A stretch of 64,000 nt of DNA from Streptosporangium album (GTDB lineage: Bacteria > Actinomycetota > Actinomycetes > Streptosporangiales > Streptosporangiaceae). Shown piece by piece: positions 8,396 through 17,843 of the stretch. Below the pieces are notes generated by a model. The model searched no databases. It worked only from the letters and a program-made list of their open reading frames with translations, and was not told the origin of the DNA. Made by a program: the position numbers and the translations under genes. Each line of letters starts with the position of its first letter. The stretch's first letter is position 1. The stretch is taken from NCBI RefSeq assembly GCF_014203795.1, contig NZ_JACHJU010000001.1, forward strand, positions 1,302,001 to 1,366,000, read 5' to 3'.

Positions 8396-8777
8396 GGTCC
8401 GAGCTTAGGGCGGTCACCGTCCGGTCGCCGTCCGCCCCCGGGACGCGACCGGGAATCCGGTCACCGCGGCCTCCGGGAACGGGGGCGTCCGGGCCGCCGG
8501 GCGGGAAACCGGCCGTTCACGGTCGCGGAGCCCTCGGACTGTGGGACTCTCGGTAGATCGGAGACGGCCCGTACGTCAGGCGACGGAAGCGTCCTCCGGA
8601 AGTTCCGCTCCACGCGAACGCGCGGATCGCGCGACGAGAGGGTGTCCACGAGGCCCACGACCCCACCCTGGGTGCGGGGGCGGCCTCAAGATGTCCTGGT
8701 GATTGCGCGGATCAACTAAAATGGTAGGGCCGCATCGTCCGCGGCCAGCCTCCACGATCACAGAGTGAGACTCCATC
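8396..8777. promoter_or_regulatory. Gene-free region with probable typA promoter
   Basis: About 380 bases between two divergent genes. No protein-like frame is supported. A TAAAAT hexamer at 8717-8722 is the only AT-rich box near the typA start and is a fair -10 element, but no TTGACA-like partner sits 16-18 bases upstream. Several GC-rich stretches (8430-8520) could fold but show no perfect long stem. Confidence 0.3.
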
Positions 8778-10631
<1,854 letters not shown>

Positions 10632-10649
10632 CCCTCCTCGAAGGAACCG

Positions 10650-10692
10650 CACGGCGGAGGCGCCGGACCACAGGTCCGGCGCCTCCGCCGTG
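10650..10692 (+). terminator. Intrinsic terminator of typA
   Basis: Arms 10650-10669 and 10673-10692 are exact 20-base inverted complements around a 3-base ACA loop, starting 19 bases after the typA stop. It overlaps the first codon of the SodC remnant that follows. Confidence 0.88.
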
Positions 10693-10887
10693 ACCGACCG
10701 CTTCCAGGTGCGGCAACTCCTCTCCGGAAACGGCACGTCGATCGTCATCCACGCCCGGCCGGACAACCAGGCCAACATCCCCAGGCGCTACAGCGTCAAG
10801 GGCACGACCGGCCCGGACGCCGAGACGCTCAAGACCGGCGACTCCGGCGCCCGCATCGCCTGCGGGGTGATCAGCGAGCGGCGGTAG
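10690..10887 (+). pseudogene. C-terminal remnant of a Cu/Zn superoxide dismutase
   Basis: Sixty-five residues match the C-terminal third of actinobacterial Sod[21 protein letters not shown], then [32 protein letters not shown]. The late metal ligand His of VIHARPD, the active-site Arg and the disulfide Cys of ARIACGVI are kept. The N-terminal two thirds, with the signal/lipobox and the HVHxxG-type Cu and Zn ligands and the partner Cys, are absent: typA and its terminator lie directly upstream. The fragment cannot bind Cu or Zn as an enzyme. Good codon bias suggests recent loss. Confidence 0.8.
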
Positions 10888-10900
10888 CCCGGACGAGAAC

Positions 10901-10933
10901 CCCGCGGCGAGGCGGCGATGCCGCCGCCGCGGG
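10901..10933. terminator. Hairpin after the SodC remnant
   Basis: CCCGCGGC (10901-10908) pairs with GCCGCGGG (10926-10933), and inner GGCGGC/GCCGCC extends the stem across a two-base bulge. Thirteen bases after the SodC stop, it is probably the old sodC terminator. Confidence 0.6.
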
Positions 10934-11093
10934 CTTCCCGGAGGGCGTCCACGTCCGGGGACGGCTGCCATCGAGATGAGCGGATTGGTGCGGATCGCTA
11001 CATCGCTCTCAAGGAGATGAGATTTTCCGCCGCTTTGAAATGATTACCGAGGTAGCGTATTCAGGCACGGCCCTTCACGGACTTCACCGCCGG

Positions 11094-11169
11094 CGACATG
11101 TCGGCGGTCACGTAAACGGTCTGGCCGTTCGAGGTCATCCGCGTCAAGACATCACCGCTCGACATGTCA
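11094..11169. promoter_or_regulatory. Two CGACATGTC boxes upstream of the DUF397 gene
   Basis: CGACATGTCG (11094-11103) is a perfect 10-base palindrome; CGACATGTCA (11160-11169) repeats nine of its bases 66 bases further on, 33 bases ahead of the DUF397 start. The first copy also lies inside an ACCGCC...GGCGGT hairpin. This resembles a two-site operator but no regulator is encoded beside it. The rest of 10934-11201 shows no gene. Confidence 0.35.
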
Positions 11170-11201
11170 ACGACCACTATCTAGAGAATGGCAGAGGAGA
11201 G

Positions 11202-11450
11202 ATGGACCTGAACGATCTCGCATGGCGGAAATCGAGCCTCAGCGGCAGCAACGGCGGCGACTGCGTCGAGGTCGCCTCGCTCGAGAACGCCTCCTACAGG
11301 CCGGTGCACAAGCAGGACGCCACCCATGCCGTCCGTGACAGCAAGGATCCATCCGGCCCCATCCTCTACTTCGACCTCGTCGAATGGAAAGCCTTCATCA
11401 ATCGCGTGAAAACATCCGAATTCCACCTCACGCCGCTCACCATTCCCTGA
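11202..11450 (+). CDS. DUF397 domain protein
   Basis: An 82-residue protein with the DUF397 signature: LAWRKSSLSGSNGGDCVEVA at residues 6-25, a central VRDSKDPSGPILYF and EWKAFINRVK. These small proteins (Streptomyces BldB-group relatives) usually sit beside an XRE-type regulator and act with it as an antitoxin-like or signalling pair in development. The start is set by GAGGAGA just ahead of ATG. No XRE gene is adjacent; the nearest XRE-domain gene (12844-13419) is a cupin fusion of a different type. The C-terminal extension after RVK (SEFHLTPLTIP) is longer than usual. It therefore looks like an orphan. Confidence 0.85.
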   Translation: MDLNDLAWRKSSLSGSNGGDCVEVASLENASYRPVHKQDATHAVRDSKDPSGPILYFDLVEWKAFINRVKTSEFHLTPLTIP

Positions 11451-11485
11451 CATTCGATCTCCCCGGGAGAGCGAGGTTCTCAGGT

Positions 11486-12370
11486 TCACGATCCCGTGTT
11501 CCGCAGCCGGATGGACGCCCGGCCCTTGCCCGCGACCCGATGGTCGAGTTCGGCGTCTCCGAAATACTCCTTGCCCGGGGTGAGCGCCTTGCCGTACATC
11601 TCGGAGAGTGTCACGAACGTGTAACCGGCGGCGGTGAGCCGCTCCAGCACCTTGGGGGCCGCCTGGACGGTGGTGGGGTGGATGTCGTGCATGAGCACGA
11701 CGGCCCCCCGGGCGGCACCGATCGCGCGCTGGGTGACGACCAGGCTGTCGCGGTCGCGCCAGTCCATGGTGTCAAGGCTCCACAGGATCTGGGCGAGCCC
11801 CTTACTGCGGGCCACGGCGGAGACCCGCTGGTTGGTCGCCCCGTACGGCGGGCGCATGAGGGTCATCCAGCGTCCGGTCGCGTAGTGGACGATCTGCTGG
11901 GTGCGGCTCAGCTCACCCTTGATGCCGGCCTCCGACAGCGCGGTGAGCTGGGCGTGGCTCCAGGTGTGGTTGCCTATCTCGTGCCCCTCGCTCACCATCC
12001 GGCGGAGGTTGTGCGGACCGTCCGCCGCCACCATCTGGCCGACCACGAAGAAGGTCGCCTTGGCGTGATACTCGGCGAGGATGTCGAGCAGATGCCCGGT
12101 GTACTCTCCCGGGCCGTCGTCATAGGTCAGCGCCACGCACTTGACCCGCTTGCAGTCGATGTGACGTTCCGCCGGCGCGACGGGATATCTGCTCTTGGGC
12201 CACTGCGGCTGGATCGCGGCCAGCTTCGCGGCCAGCGCCTTGGGGTCGACGTGCGGAGGTGTGCGTGCGGGAACGGCCATCGGGACGTCCTGCGACCTCA
12301 TCCGGGCGATGGGAGCAGCACATCCCCCGAGTCCCATGACCAGAGCTATCGGAACGATCCACAGCCGCAT
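11486..12370 (-). CDS. Polysaccharide deacetylase lipoprotein (NodB homology)
   Basis: A 294-residue exported enzyme. The N-terminus is a lipoprotein signal with lipobox LGGC (Cys17), so it is anchored on the outer face of the membrane. The five NodB motifs are present: TYDDGPGEYT (Asp84 base, Asp85 metal), HEIGNHTWSHAQ (the two metal His), MRPPYGATN, LDTMDWRDRD and VLMHDIHPTT with the catalytic His. CE4 enzymes remove acetyl groups from peptidoglycan or other N-acetylated polymers using a divalent metal. The late motif set is closest to the actinobacterial peptidoglycan N-acetylglucosamine deacetylase-like group. It is not in an obvious operon. Confidence 0.93.
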   Translation of the reverse strand: MRLWIVPIALVMGLGGCAAPIARMRSQDVPMAVPARTPPHVDPKALAAKLAAIQPQWPKSRYPVAPAERHIDCKRVKCVALTYDDGPGEYTGHLLDILAEYHAKATFFVVGQMVAADGPHNLRRMVSEGHEIGNHTWSHAQLTALSEAGIKGELSRTQQIVHYATGRWMTLMRPPYGATNQRVSAVARSKGLAQILWSLDTMDWRDRDSLVVTQRAIGAARGAVVLMHDIHPTTVQAAPKVLERLTAAGYTFVTLSEMYGKALTPGKEYFGDAELDHRVAGKGRASIRLRNTGS

Positions 12371-12396
12371 GCTTCCCCCAAGAAAGCAGCGCGAGG

Positions 12397-12702
12397 CTAC
12401 GGATAATCCTCAGCCGCGTCTCCTCGCAAGATCTTGGCCAGGTCGTCCCACCAGGATGGGACATCGACCTGTAATTCAGCGTATCGACGCGCCACACGAA
12501 CAGCACATCCACTGGGATCCGTACCCAGATGGCGACGTTTTACCTGACCTTCCTGCCAGCGGTAGAAACCATCCCTGAAACGTATAACCAGACCTATCCA
12601 TACGGACAGGATCCCGTCGTCTCCCACCTCATAGACGCCGGTCACACCGAGCTCCCTCAGCTCGGCACTGAGCCGGCCTATCGCCACATGGGGCTCACTC
12701 AC
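12397..12702 (-). CDS. Small protein of unknown function
   Basis: A 101-residue soluble protein I do not recognise. It begins VSEPHVAIGRLSAELRELGV, has a beta-rich centre with many aromatic residues (SVWIGLVIRFRDGFYRWQEG) and ends VPSWWDDLAKILRGD. The GTG start at 12702 is chosen because GAGGTGG lies 5-10 bases upstream; a longer frame to 12747 adds an Arg/Pro-rich piece that does not look like protein. Codon bias is normal. It is 26 bases upstream of the deacetylase gene on the same strand and may share its message. Similar small proteins occur in actinomycetes next to XRE/DUF397 genes, an association I cannot confirm here. Confidence 0.6.
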   Translation of the reverse strand: MSEPHVAIGRLSAELRELGVTGVYEVGDDGILSVWIGLVIRFRDGFYRWQEGQVKRRHLGTDPSGCAVRVARRYAELQVDVPSWWDDLAKILRGDAAEDYP

Positions 12703-12843
12703 CGGCCACCTCGCGCATCGGAGAGAGGGGCGCGGCTGGGCACGCACCCGTGGCCCGGCGGGGTCGACACACCGATACGGGAGACCGAAAGCGACATAGT
12801 GTAATGATGCGGCTTCATTCCGTGTCGGTGCAGCCGTTCGCCA

Positions 12844-13419
12844 CTATTGGTCGGGAGTCGCCCGAGGTTCCGTGACGACCATCGTGAAGCGCAGCGGCAC
12901 ATCCCCGTGATTGGCGTACTTGTGCGGTCGATCGGCACTGAACACCACCGCGTCGTCCACCCGGACGACATGGCTCGCACCGTAGACCGACAGGGTGAGC
13001 TCCCCCTCCAGGACGGTCAGCATCTCGCGGGTCCCCGGCGGGTGGGCGTCGCCGTCATGGTGCTCCCCGGGGGCCAGCCGCCAGTCCCACAGCTCCAGGA
13101 TGGCCGGCGCGTCGGTGCCGACCAGCAGCCGCGCGGAGCTCGCCTCGCCGTGCGGGAAGGTGACGACATCGGCGGCGTGGACGACCCGGACCACGGGAGT
13201 GTCGGAGACCTCCACCATCCGCGCGACCGTCACTCCGAGCGCGTCGGCGATGCGGGTGAGCGTGTTGATGCTGGGGTTGGTCCGTCCCTGCTCGACCTGG
13301 ACGAGCATGCCCCGGCTCACCCCCGAACGCGCGGCCAGCTCGTCAAGCGTCATCTGCCGGTGCGCCCGCTGGGCCCGGACGTTGTTGGCCACTGCCGCAG
13401 TGATCGTCTCTGGATCCAT
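12844..13419 (-). CDS. XRE-family regulator with C-terminal cupin
   Basis: A 191-residue regulator. Residues 10-65 are an XRE helix-turn-helix (MTLDELAARSGVSRGMLVQV then EQGRTNPSINTL). Residues 95-185 form a cupin_2 barrel (LAPGEHHDGDAHPPGTREM, LTVLEGELTLSV, DAVVFSADRPHKYANHG), where His residues could bind metal or ligand. Proteins with this layout repress an adjacent transport or catabolic gene and respond to a small molecule bound in the cupin. It is divergent from the EamA transporter gene, 85 bases apart, with inverted repeats between them, so control of that exporter and of itself is likely (inference). Confidence 0.9.
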   Translation of the reverse strand: MDPETITAAVANNVRAQRAHRQMTLDELAARSGVSRGMLVQVEQGRTNPSINTLTRIADALGVTVARMVEVSDTPVVRVVHAADVVTFPHGEASSARLLVGTDAPAILELWDWRLAPGEHHDGDAHPPGTREMLTVLEGELTLSVYGASHVVRVDDAVVFSADRPHKYANHGDVPLRFTMVVTEPRATPDQ

Positions 13420-13451
13420 GAGTGCAGTCTAATGAACTGGATTTGCAGTGC

Positions 13452-13484
13452 AGTGCACTCTATGTGTTGTACTAGGAGTACAAC
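13452..13484. promoter_or_regulatory. Inverted repeats between the XRE-cupin and EamA genes
   Basis: GTTGTAC (13466-13472) and GTACAAC (13478-13484) are exact arms around a 5-base spacer. Just beside them AGTGCACT (13452-13459) is a perfect palindrome preceded by a GCAGT direct repeat. Both lie in the 85-base gap between divergent starts and are the best operator candidates for the XRE-cupin protein. Confidence 0.5.
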
Positions 13485-13504
13485 CTATTGAACCGGAGTG
13501 GGGA

Positions 13505-14341
13505 ATGAGCGCTGTGGTGCTGGCGACGGTCTGCGCGGTGGTGTACGGCACGGCCGATTTCTTCGGCGGTCTGGCCACCCGGCGATCACGTGTGCTGGCC
13601 GTGGTGGCGCTCTCCCAGACGGCCGGTCTGGCCCTGGTGGCCGTGCTCCTGCCGTTCCTGCCGGGAATCCTCACGGCACGGGGGGCGGCCTGGGGCGTGG
13701 CGGCCGGGCTGTCCGGCGCCGCCGGGCTGGTGCTGTTCTACCGGGCGCTCGCGACCGGTGTGATGTCCGTGGTGGCGCCCATCACCGCGACCGCCTCGGC
13801 GGTCCTGCCCGTGCTGTTCGGACTGGCCACCGGGGACCGTCCGCAACCGGTGGCACTGGGCGGCGTGGCGCTCGCGCTGGCCGCCATAGTGCTGGTCGGC
13901 CGCGGCTCCTCCCCTGCAGCGGCCGGCCGGGCCCGGGGCCCGGTCCTGACCTCGCTCGCCGCGGGCGCGGGCTTCGGGGGTTTCTTCGTCCTGCTCGCGC
14001 AGGCTCCCGACGACAGCGGCATGTGGCCGCTGTTCGGCGCGCGACTGGCCTCGATCACCGTCGTCGCGCTGCTGGCCCTGGGCACCCGCCGCACGCTGCG
14101 CCCCGGCCCCGGAGCGCTGCACATCATCGTCGCCGCCGGAATCCTCGACATGGTCGCCAACGTGCTCTTCATGCTCGCCCAGCAGCGCGGCATGCTGAGC
14201 CTCGTGGCCGTCGTGGTCTCCCTCTACCCGGCGAGCACCCTGCTGCTGGCCCGCCAGGTGCTGGACGAGCGGCTCACCGCGGTCCAGATGGCGGGGATCG
14301 GCTGCACACTCACCGCCGTGGCCCTGATAGCGGCGGGCTGA
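13505..14341 (+). CDS. EamA/DMT-superfamily transporter
   Basis: A 278-residue inner-membrane protein with ten hydrophobic segments in two five-helix halves, each an EamA repeat: the first opens LATVCAVVYGTADFFGGLA and ends at ALALAAIVLVGRG; the second runs from LTSLAAGAGFGGFFVLLAQ to the C-terminus. The family exports or imports small metabolites such as amino acids; the substrate is unknown. The start at 13505 is chosen because GGAG precedes it and the upstream extension is not membrane-like. It is controlled, probably, by the divergent XRE-cupin gene, and followed by a strong terminator. Confidence 0.88.
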   Translation: MSAVVLATVCAVVYGTADFFGGLATRRSRVLAVVALSQTAGLALVAVLLPFLPGILTARGAAWGVAAGLSGAAGLVLFYRALATGVMSVVAPITATASAVLPVLFGLATGDRPQPVALGGVALALAAIVLVGRGSSPAAAGRARGPVLTSLAAGAGFGGFFVLLAQAPDDSGMWPLFGARLASITVVALLALGTRRTLRPGPGALHIIVAAGILDMVANVLFMLAQQRGMLSLVAVVVSLYPASTLLLARQVLDERLTAVQMAGIGCTLTAVALIAAG

Positions 14342-14355
14342 CAGGGGGCGGACAC

Positions 14356-14393
14356 GGCCGGCTCACGCCCTCTCCCGAGGGCGTGAGCCGGCC
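14356..14393. terminator. Bidirectional terminator between EamA and sigma factor genes
   Basis: Arms 14356-14372 and 14377-14393 are exact 17-base complements around a 4-base loop. It lies 14 bases after one stop and 16 bases after the convergent one, so it can serve both. Confidence 0.88.
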
Positions 14394-14408
14394 GGAAAGG
14401 ACGAGAGG

Positions 14409-15005
14409 TCAGGCGGCCTGCGACTGCACGGGGATCCGGAAACCGCCCTCTTCGACGGCGTAGTCCTCGAGCATGGTCCGGAGCTGGCGGCGGCCCCGGT
14501 GCAGGCGGGACATGACCGTGCCGATGGGGGTGCCCATCCGCTCGGCGATCTCCTTGTAGGCGAAGCCCTCCACGTCGGCCAGGTAGACCGCGACCCGGAA
14601 GTCCTCGGGCAGGGAGCGCAGGGCGTTCATCACAGCGCTGTCGGGCAGCTGCTCCAGAGCCTCGGTCTCGGCGGACTTGAGTCCGGAGGACATGTGGGAC
14701 TCGGCGGCGGCGAGCTGCCAGTCCTCGACCTCCTCGGTGGCCGAGAGCTTGGGCGAGCGCTGCTTCTTGCGGTAGTCGTTGATGAAGTTGTTGGTGAGGA
14801 TGCGGTGCAGCCACGCCTTGAGGTTGGTGCCCTCACGGAACTGGTGGTAGGAGGCGAACGCCTTGGTGACGGTCTCCTGGACAAGATCCTCGGCGTCGGC
14901 GGAGTTGCGGGTCAGACGCATCGCAGACGCGTAGAGCTGGTTGGTGACCGGCACAACGTCACGCTCGAACCAATCCTGGCGCTGCTCTTCGGTCATCGTG
15001 ATCAC
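14409..15005 (-). CDS. SigR/SigH-type ECF RNA polymerase sigma factor
   Basis: A 198-residue group-IV sigma factor. Region 2 is at about 20-90 ([51 protein letters not shown]) and region 4 at about 120-180 ([38 protein letters not shown]). The GTNLKAWL and [12 protein letters not shown] wording is specific to the SigR (Streptomyces) / SigH (mycobacteria) thiol-oxidative-stress sigma factors. Those are normally followed by the zinc anti-sigma factor RsrA; here the downstream side holds only a terminator and a convergent transporter gene. GTG at 15005, behind AAGGGGG, is the likely start. A weak GGGAA element lies upstream but has no well-spaced GTT partner, so autoregulation is not shown. Confidence 0.93.
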   Translation of the reverse strand: MITMTEEQRQDWFERDVVPVTNQLYASAMRLTRNSADAEDLVQETVTKAFASYHQFREGTNLKAWLHRILTNNFINDYRKKQRSPKLSATEEVEDWQLAAAESHMSSGLKSAETEALEQLPDSAVMNALRSLPEDFRVAVYLADVEGFAYKEIAERMGTPIGTVMSRLHRGRRQLRTMLEDYAVEEGGFRIPVQSQAA

Positions 15006-15274
15006 GCGTTCCCCCTTGTACTGTTCCCCCCGTCACCGACTGGTACAGGCATGACGTGCCCTTCCCGACGGCTTATGGCATGCTCGCAGGCTTTCCGTAA
15101 AGGTGCCGTTAAGAGCGGTCGTGGCTGGTCAGGGGGGCCGTCAGTCACTGAGTCGATGGCGGCTACAACACGCCCCTCAACCAGACAAGTCTCATTAGAG
15201 TAACATCTCCCCCCGAAATTCGCCGGGTGTGTGTCCATCATCACATAACCCCAGCTAGCGATACCTTTGGGCTC

Positions 15275-16351
15275 ATGGAATCCGTGGATCGACATGACCC
15301 CGAGACCCGCTCGTGGGTGGCCGAGGCCATCCGCCGAGTCGAGGCCGACGCCCATCGAAGCTGCGACACTCATCTCCACGTCTTCCCGCTTCCCCCGCGG
15401 TGGGGGGTAAACCTCTACCTGAAGGACGAGTCCGTCCACCCGACCGGTTCCCTCAAACACCGGCTCGCACGCTCCCTGTTCCTGTACGGCCTGGCAAACG
15501 GCTGGATCGGCCCCGCGACCACGGTCGTCGAGGCCTCCAGCGGCTCGACCGCGGTGAGCGAGGCCTACTTCGCCCGGCTCGTCGGCCTGCCGTTCATCGC
15601 GGTGATGCCCGCCTCGACCTCGCCCGAGAAGATCTCGTTGATCGAGTTCTACGGCGGCAAGTGCCACCTGGTGGACGATCCCGGAACGATCTACGAGGAG
15701 TCCCGCCGGCTGACCGCCGAGACCGGCGGGCACTTCATGGACCAGTTCACCTACGCCGAGCGGGCCACCGACTGGCGGGGCAACAACAACATCGCCGAGA
15801 GCATCTTCAGCCAGATGGGGATGGAGCCCCATCCCGAGCCCGCGTGGATCGTGGTCGGCGCCGGCACCGGTGGCACCTCCTCGACCATCGGCCGCTACAT
15901 CCGCTACCGGCGCTACTCCACCCGCCTGGCCGTCGTCGACCCCGAGGGCTCGGCGTTCTACCCTTCCTGGAACTCCGGCGACGCCACGACCACGGCCCCC
16001 GGCTCCCGCATCGAGGGCATCGGCCGCCCCCGGGTGGAACCGTCCTTCCTGCCCACCGTGATCGACCGCATGATCCAGGTCCCCGACGCCCGGTCCATCG
16101 CGGCGATGCGCTGGGTCCGCGAGGTCACCGGCCGCGACGTCGGCGGCTCGACCGGGACCAATGTGGCGGCCGCCGTACAGATCCTGCGGGAGATGCGCGA
16201 GGCGGGCCGGCAGGGCAGCGTCGTCACGCTGATCTGCGACGGCGGCGAACGCTACCGCGGCACCTATGACGACGACGCCTGGCTCGCCGAACGCGGTCTG
16301 GACATCACCCCTCACCTGGAGGAGCTGAGGTCCTTCCTCGCCCACCCCTAG
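15275..16351 (+). CDS. PLP-dependent cysteine desulfhydrase/cysteine synthase-like enzyme (Cds1 type)
   Basis: A 358-residue fold-type II PLP enzyme. The Schiff-base Lys61 is in [13 protein letters not shown]; the substrate loop is [15 protein letters not shown]; the phosphate-binding glycines are [30 protein letters not shown] and [13 protein letters not shown] follow. This wording matches the actinobacterial group containing mycobacterial Rv3684 (Cds1), which releases H2S, pyruvate and ammonia from cysteine; this is assignment by family resemblance. The upstream in-frame extension to 15227 is rejected because it is His-rich and not conserved in type. It is a single gene, 270 bases from the divergent sigma factor gene. 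Confidence 0.85.
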   Translation: MESVDRHDPETRSWVAEAIRRVEADAHRSCDTHLHVFPLPPRWGVNLYLKDESVHPTGSLKHRLARSLFLYGLANGWIGPATTVVEASSGSTAVSEAYFARLVGLPFIAVMPASTSPEKISLIEFYGGKCHLVDDPGTIYEESRRLTAETGGHFMDQFTYAERATDWRGNNNIAESIFSQMGMEPHPEPAWIVVGAGTGGTSSTIGRYIRYRRYSTRLAVVDPEGSAFYPSWNSGDATTTAPGSRIEGIGRPRVEPSFLPTVIDRMIQVPDARSIAAMRWVREVTGRDVGGSTGTNVAAAVQILREMREAGRQGSVVTLICDGGERYRGTYDDDAWLAERGLDITPHLEELRSFLAHP

Positions 16352-16362
16352 CCCGGGTCCTG

Positions 16363-16563
16363 TCAGGCTCCGCCGTCCCGTTGCGCGTTCTTCCTGGCGA
16401 TGGCGTCCATGACCTCGGAGACGTGGGGACCGCACACAGGGTCGAGGGAGCGGCGGCCGGAGAACCAGGAGGTCTGGATCACGAAGTCGGCTGTATGCCC
16501 ACATAGGCACGTACCAGGAGATTCCGGGTCTGCCGGCAGGACCGCTGAGCGGTGAGTCACCAT
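16363..16563 (-). CDS. Small Cys/His-rich protein
   Basis: A 66-residue protein I cannot assign. It contains CLCGHTADFV and DPVCGPHVSEVMDAI, i.e. C-x-C-x(1)-H and C-x(2)-H, spaced like a small zinc-binding knuckle, and ends in a basic QRDGGA tail. Codon bias is normal. The start at 16563 lacks a strong binding site, so the exact N-terminus is uncertain; longer frames upstream are Arg/Pro-rich and unlike protein. It is convergent with the Cds1-like gene, 11 bases apart. Confidence 0.5.
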   Translation of the reverse strand: MVTHRSAVLPADPESPGTCLCGHTADFVIQTSWFSGRRSLDPVCGPHVSEVMDAIARKNAQRDGGA

Positions 16564-16735
16564 GGCCCTGACTTTAGTCCGCTTTGACCGGTTGCCCGAG
16601 AGAAGCGGAAAACTCGGCGCATGATCTTCGACGGAGGGACCTTCCGGGTTCGCCGTCATGCCGCTTCCGCGGCCCCGGCGGCGAGGGCCGGACACTCCTG
16701 GAGCGTCCAGCCCTCCCGCCTGGGGCCGGAAGGGG

Positions 16736-17749
16736 TCAGGCCGCCTTCGCCGGGTCGACCCCGAAGGTCGTGGCGAGGTCGTCGAGGATGGCATGGGCGC
16801 CCTGGATGCCGACCGCGCTCATCCAGGTGACGTCGGCCACATCGTGCTTGGTGCCCTTGAGCTTGCCCCAGAGCGGGTTGGCCTCGAACTTCTTCTTGAT
16901 CGGCTCGACCGTCGGGTCGGGATAGGCCGCGACGAAGATGTGATCGGCGTCGAGCTGGGAGATGTTCTCCTGGCTGACGTCCACGGCGATCGCGTCGGCG
17001 GTGGTCGGCTGCTTCTCGGGCCGGGGGAAGCCGACGTCCTTCAGCACCAGGCCGGAGTAGGAGTTCTCCACGTAGAGACGGATGGTCGGCTCACCGGCGA
17101 AACGGACGACGGAGACGGTGGGCAGCGCGCCCTCCTTGGCCTTGATGGACGCCCCGATCGTGGCGGCGCGGTCCTGGTAGGCCTTGATCTTCTGCTCGGC
17201 GAGCTCCTCCTTGCCCAGGGCCTGCCCCATGAGCCGGAGGTTCTCCTTCCAGATGGCCCCCGTGGTCTCGCTGAACACCGTCGGTGCGATCTGCGCCAGC
17301 TTGTCGTACAGTGCCTCGTGGCGGACCTTGGCCGAGACGATCAGGTCGGGCTTGAGCGCGATGATCCGCTCCAGGCTCGGCTGCTCCAGGGTGCCGACCG
17401 CCTTGGCCTCCTTGGCGTGGCCGAGGACCGGAGCCAGATAGTCAGGGAGCTTCTCATCGATCGCCCGGTAGGTGGTGAAGCCGACGACGTCGGTCTCCAG
17501 GGTCAGCACCGCGTCCACGAAGCTCTGGTCGAGGGCCACGACCCGCTTCGGCGCGGCCGGGATGCGCGTCTCGCCCATGGCGTGCTTCACGGTGCGGGGG
17601 AACGCCGCCGCACCGCTCGCCGCCGGGGTCGCGGCCGTGTCGCCGGCACCGGCCGCCGTGCCCGAGGTGCTCGACCCGCAGGCAGCGAGGCCAAGGGAGA
17701 GGACGACTCCCGCCACGCCGGCGGTCAAGGCGCGCAACGCTCTCATCAA
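16736..17749 (-). CDS. Iron-siderophore ABC transporter substrate-binding lipoprotein
   Basis: A 337-residue lipoprotein: signal peptide with lipobox LAAC (about residues 21-24), then a FecB/FhuD-type periplasmic-binding fold of class III (TroA-like), from PRTVKHAMGETRIPAAPKR to the end. PKRVVALDQSFVDAVLTLE, PDLIVSAKVRHEALYDKLA and SQLDADHIFVAAYPDP are typical. It captures a ferric siderophore outside the membrane and gives it to the divergent FecCD permeases. It is 94 bases from the first permease start, and the gap carries two iron boxes. The residues that decide which siderophore is bound cannot be read. Confidence 0.93.
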   Translation of the reverse strand: MMRALRALTAGVAGVVLSLGLAACGSSTSGTAAGAGDTAATPAASGAAAFPRTVKHAMGETRIPAAPKRVVALDQSFVDAVLTLETDVVGFTTYRAIDEKLPDYLAPVLGHAKEAKAVGTLEQPSLERIIALKPDLIVSAKVRHEALYDKLAQIAPTVFSETTGAIWKENLRLMGQALGKEELAEQKIKAYQDRAATIGASIKAKEGALPTVSVVRFAGEPTIRLYVENSYSGLVLKDVGFPRPEKQPTTADAIAVDVSQENISQLDADHIFVAAYPDPTVEPIKKKFEANPLWGKLKGTKHDVADVTWMSAVGIQGAHAILDDLATTFGVDPAKAA

Positions 17750-17759
17750 GGGTTCCCTT

Positions 17760-17798
17760 CAAGGTAAGGCCAACCTAATTTAGCTTAGCCATACCTAA
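17760..17798. promoter_or_regulatory. Two adjacent DmdR/IdeR iron boxes
   Basis: The consensus iron box is TTAGGTTAGSCTAACCTAA. Site 2 (17780-17798) reads TTAGCTTAGCCATACCTAA, and site 1 (17760-17778) reads CAAGGTAAGGCCAACCTAA, each matching at about 16-17 of 19 positions. They lie side by side between the binding-protein gene and the permease operon, so an iron-bound DtxR-family repressor should shut both off when iron is plentiful. Confidence 0.85.
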
Positions 17799-17843
17799 GC
17801 TGACATACTTATGCAGGATCCGGCAAACGAGAGAGGAGCACAG

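Noticed and set aside
12705-12843. A small gene between the unknown protein and the XRE-cupin gene
   Set aside because: Frames here are short, lack starts with binding sites and do not resemble proteins.
15006-15274. A SigR-type autoregulated promoter ahead of the sigma factor gene
   Set aside because: A GGGAA element is present, but no GTT lies at the required 16-18 base distance.
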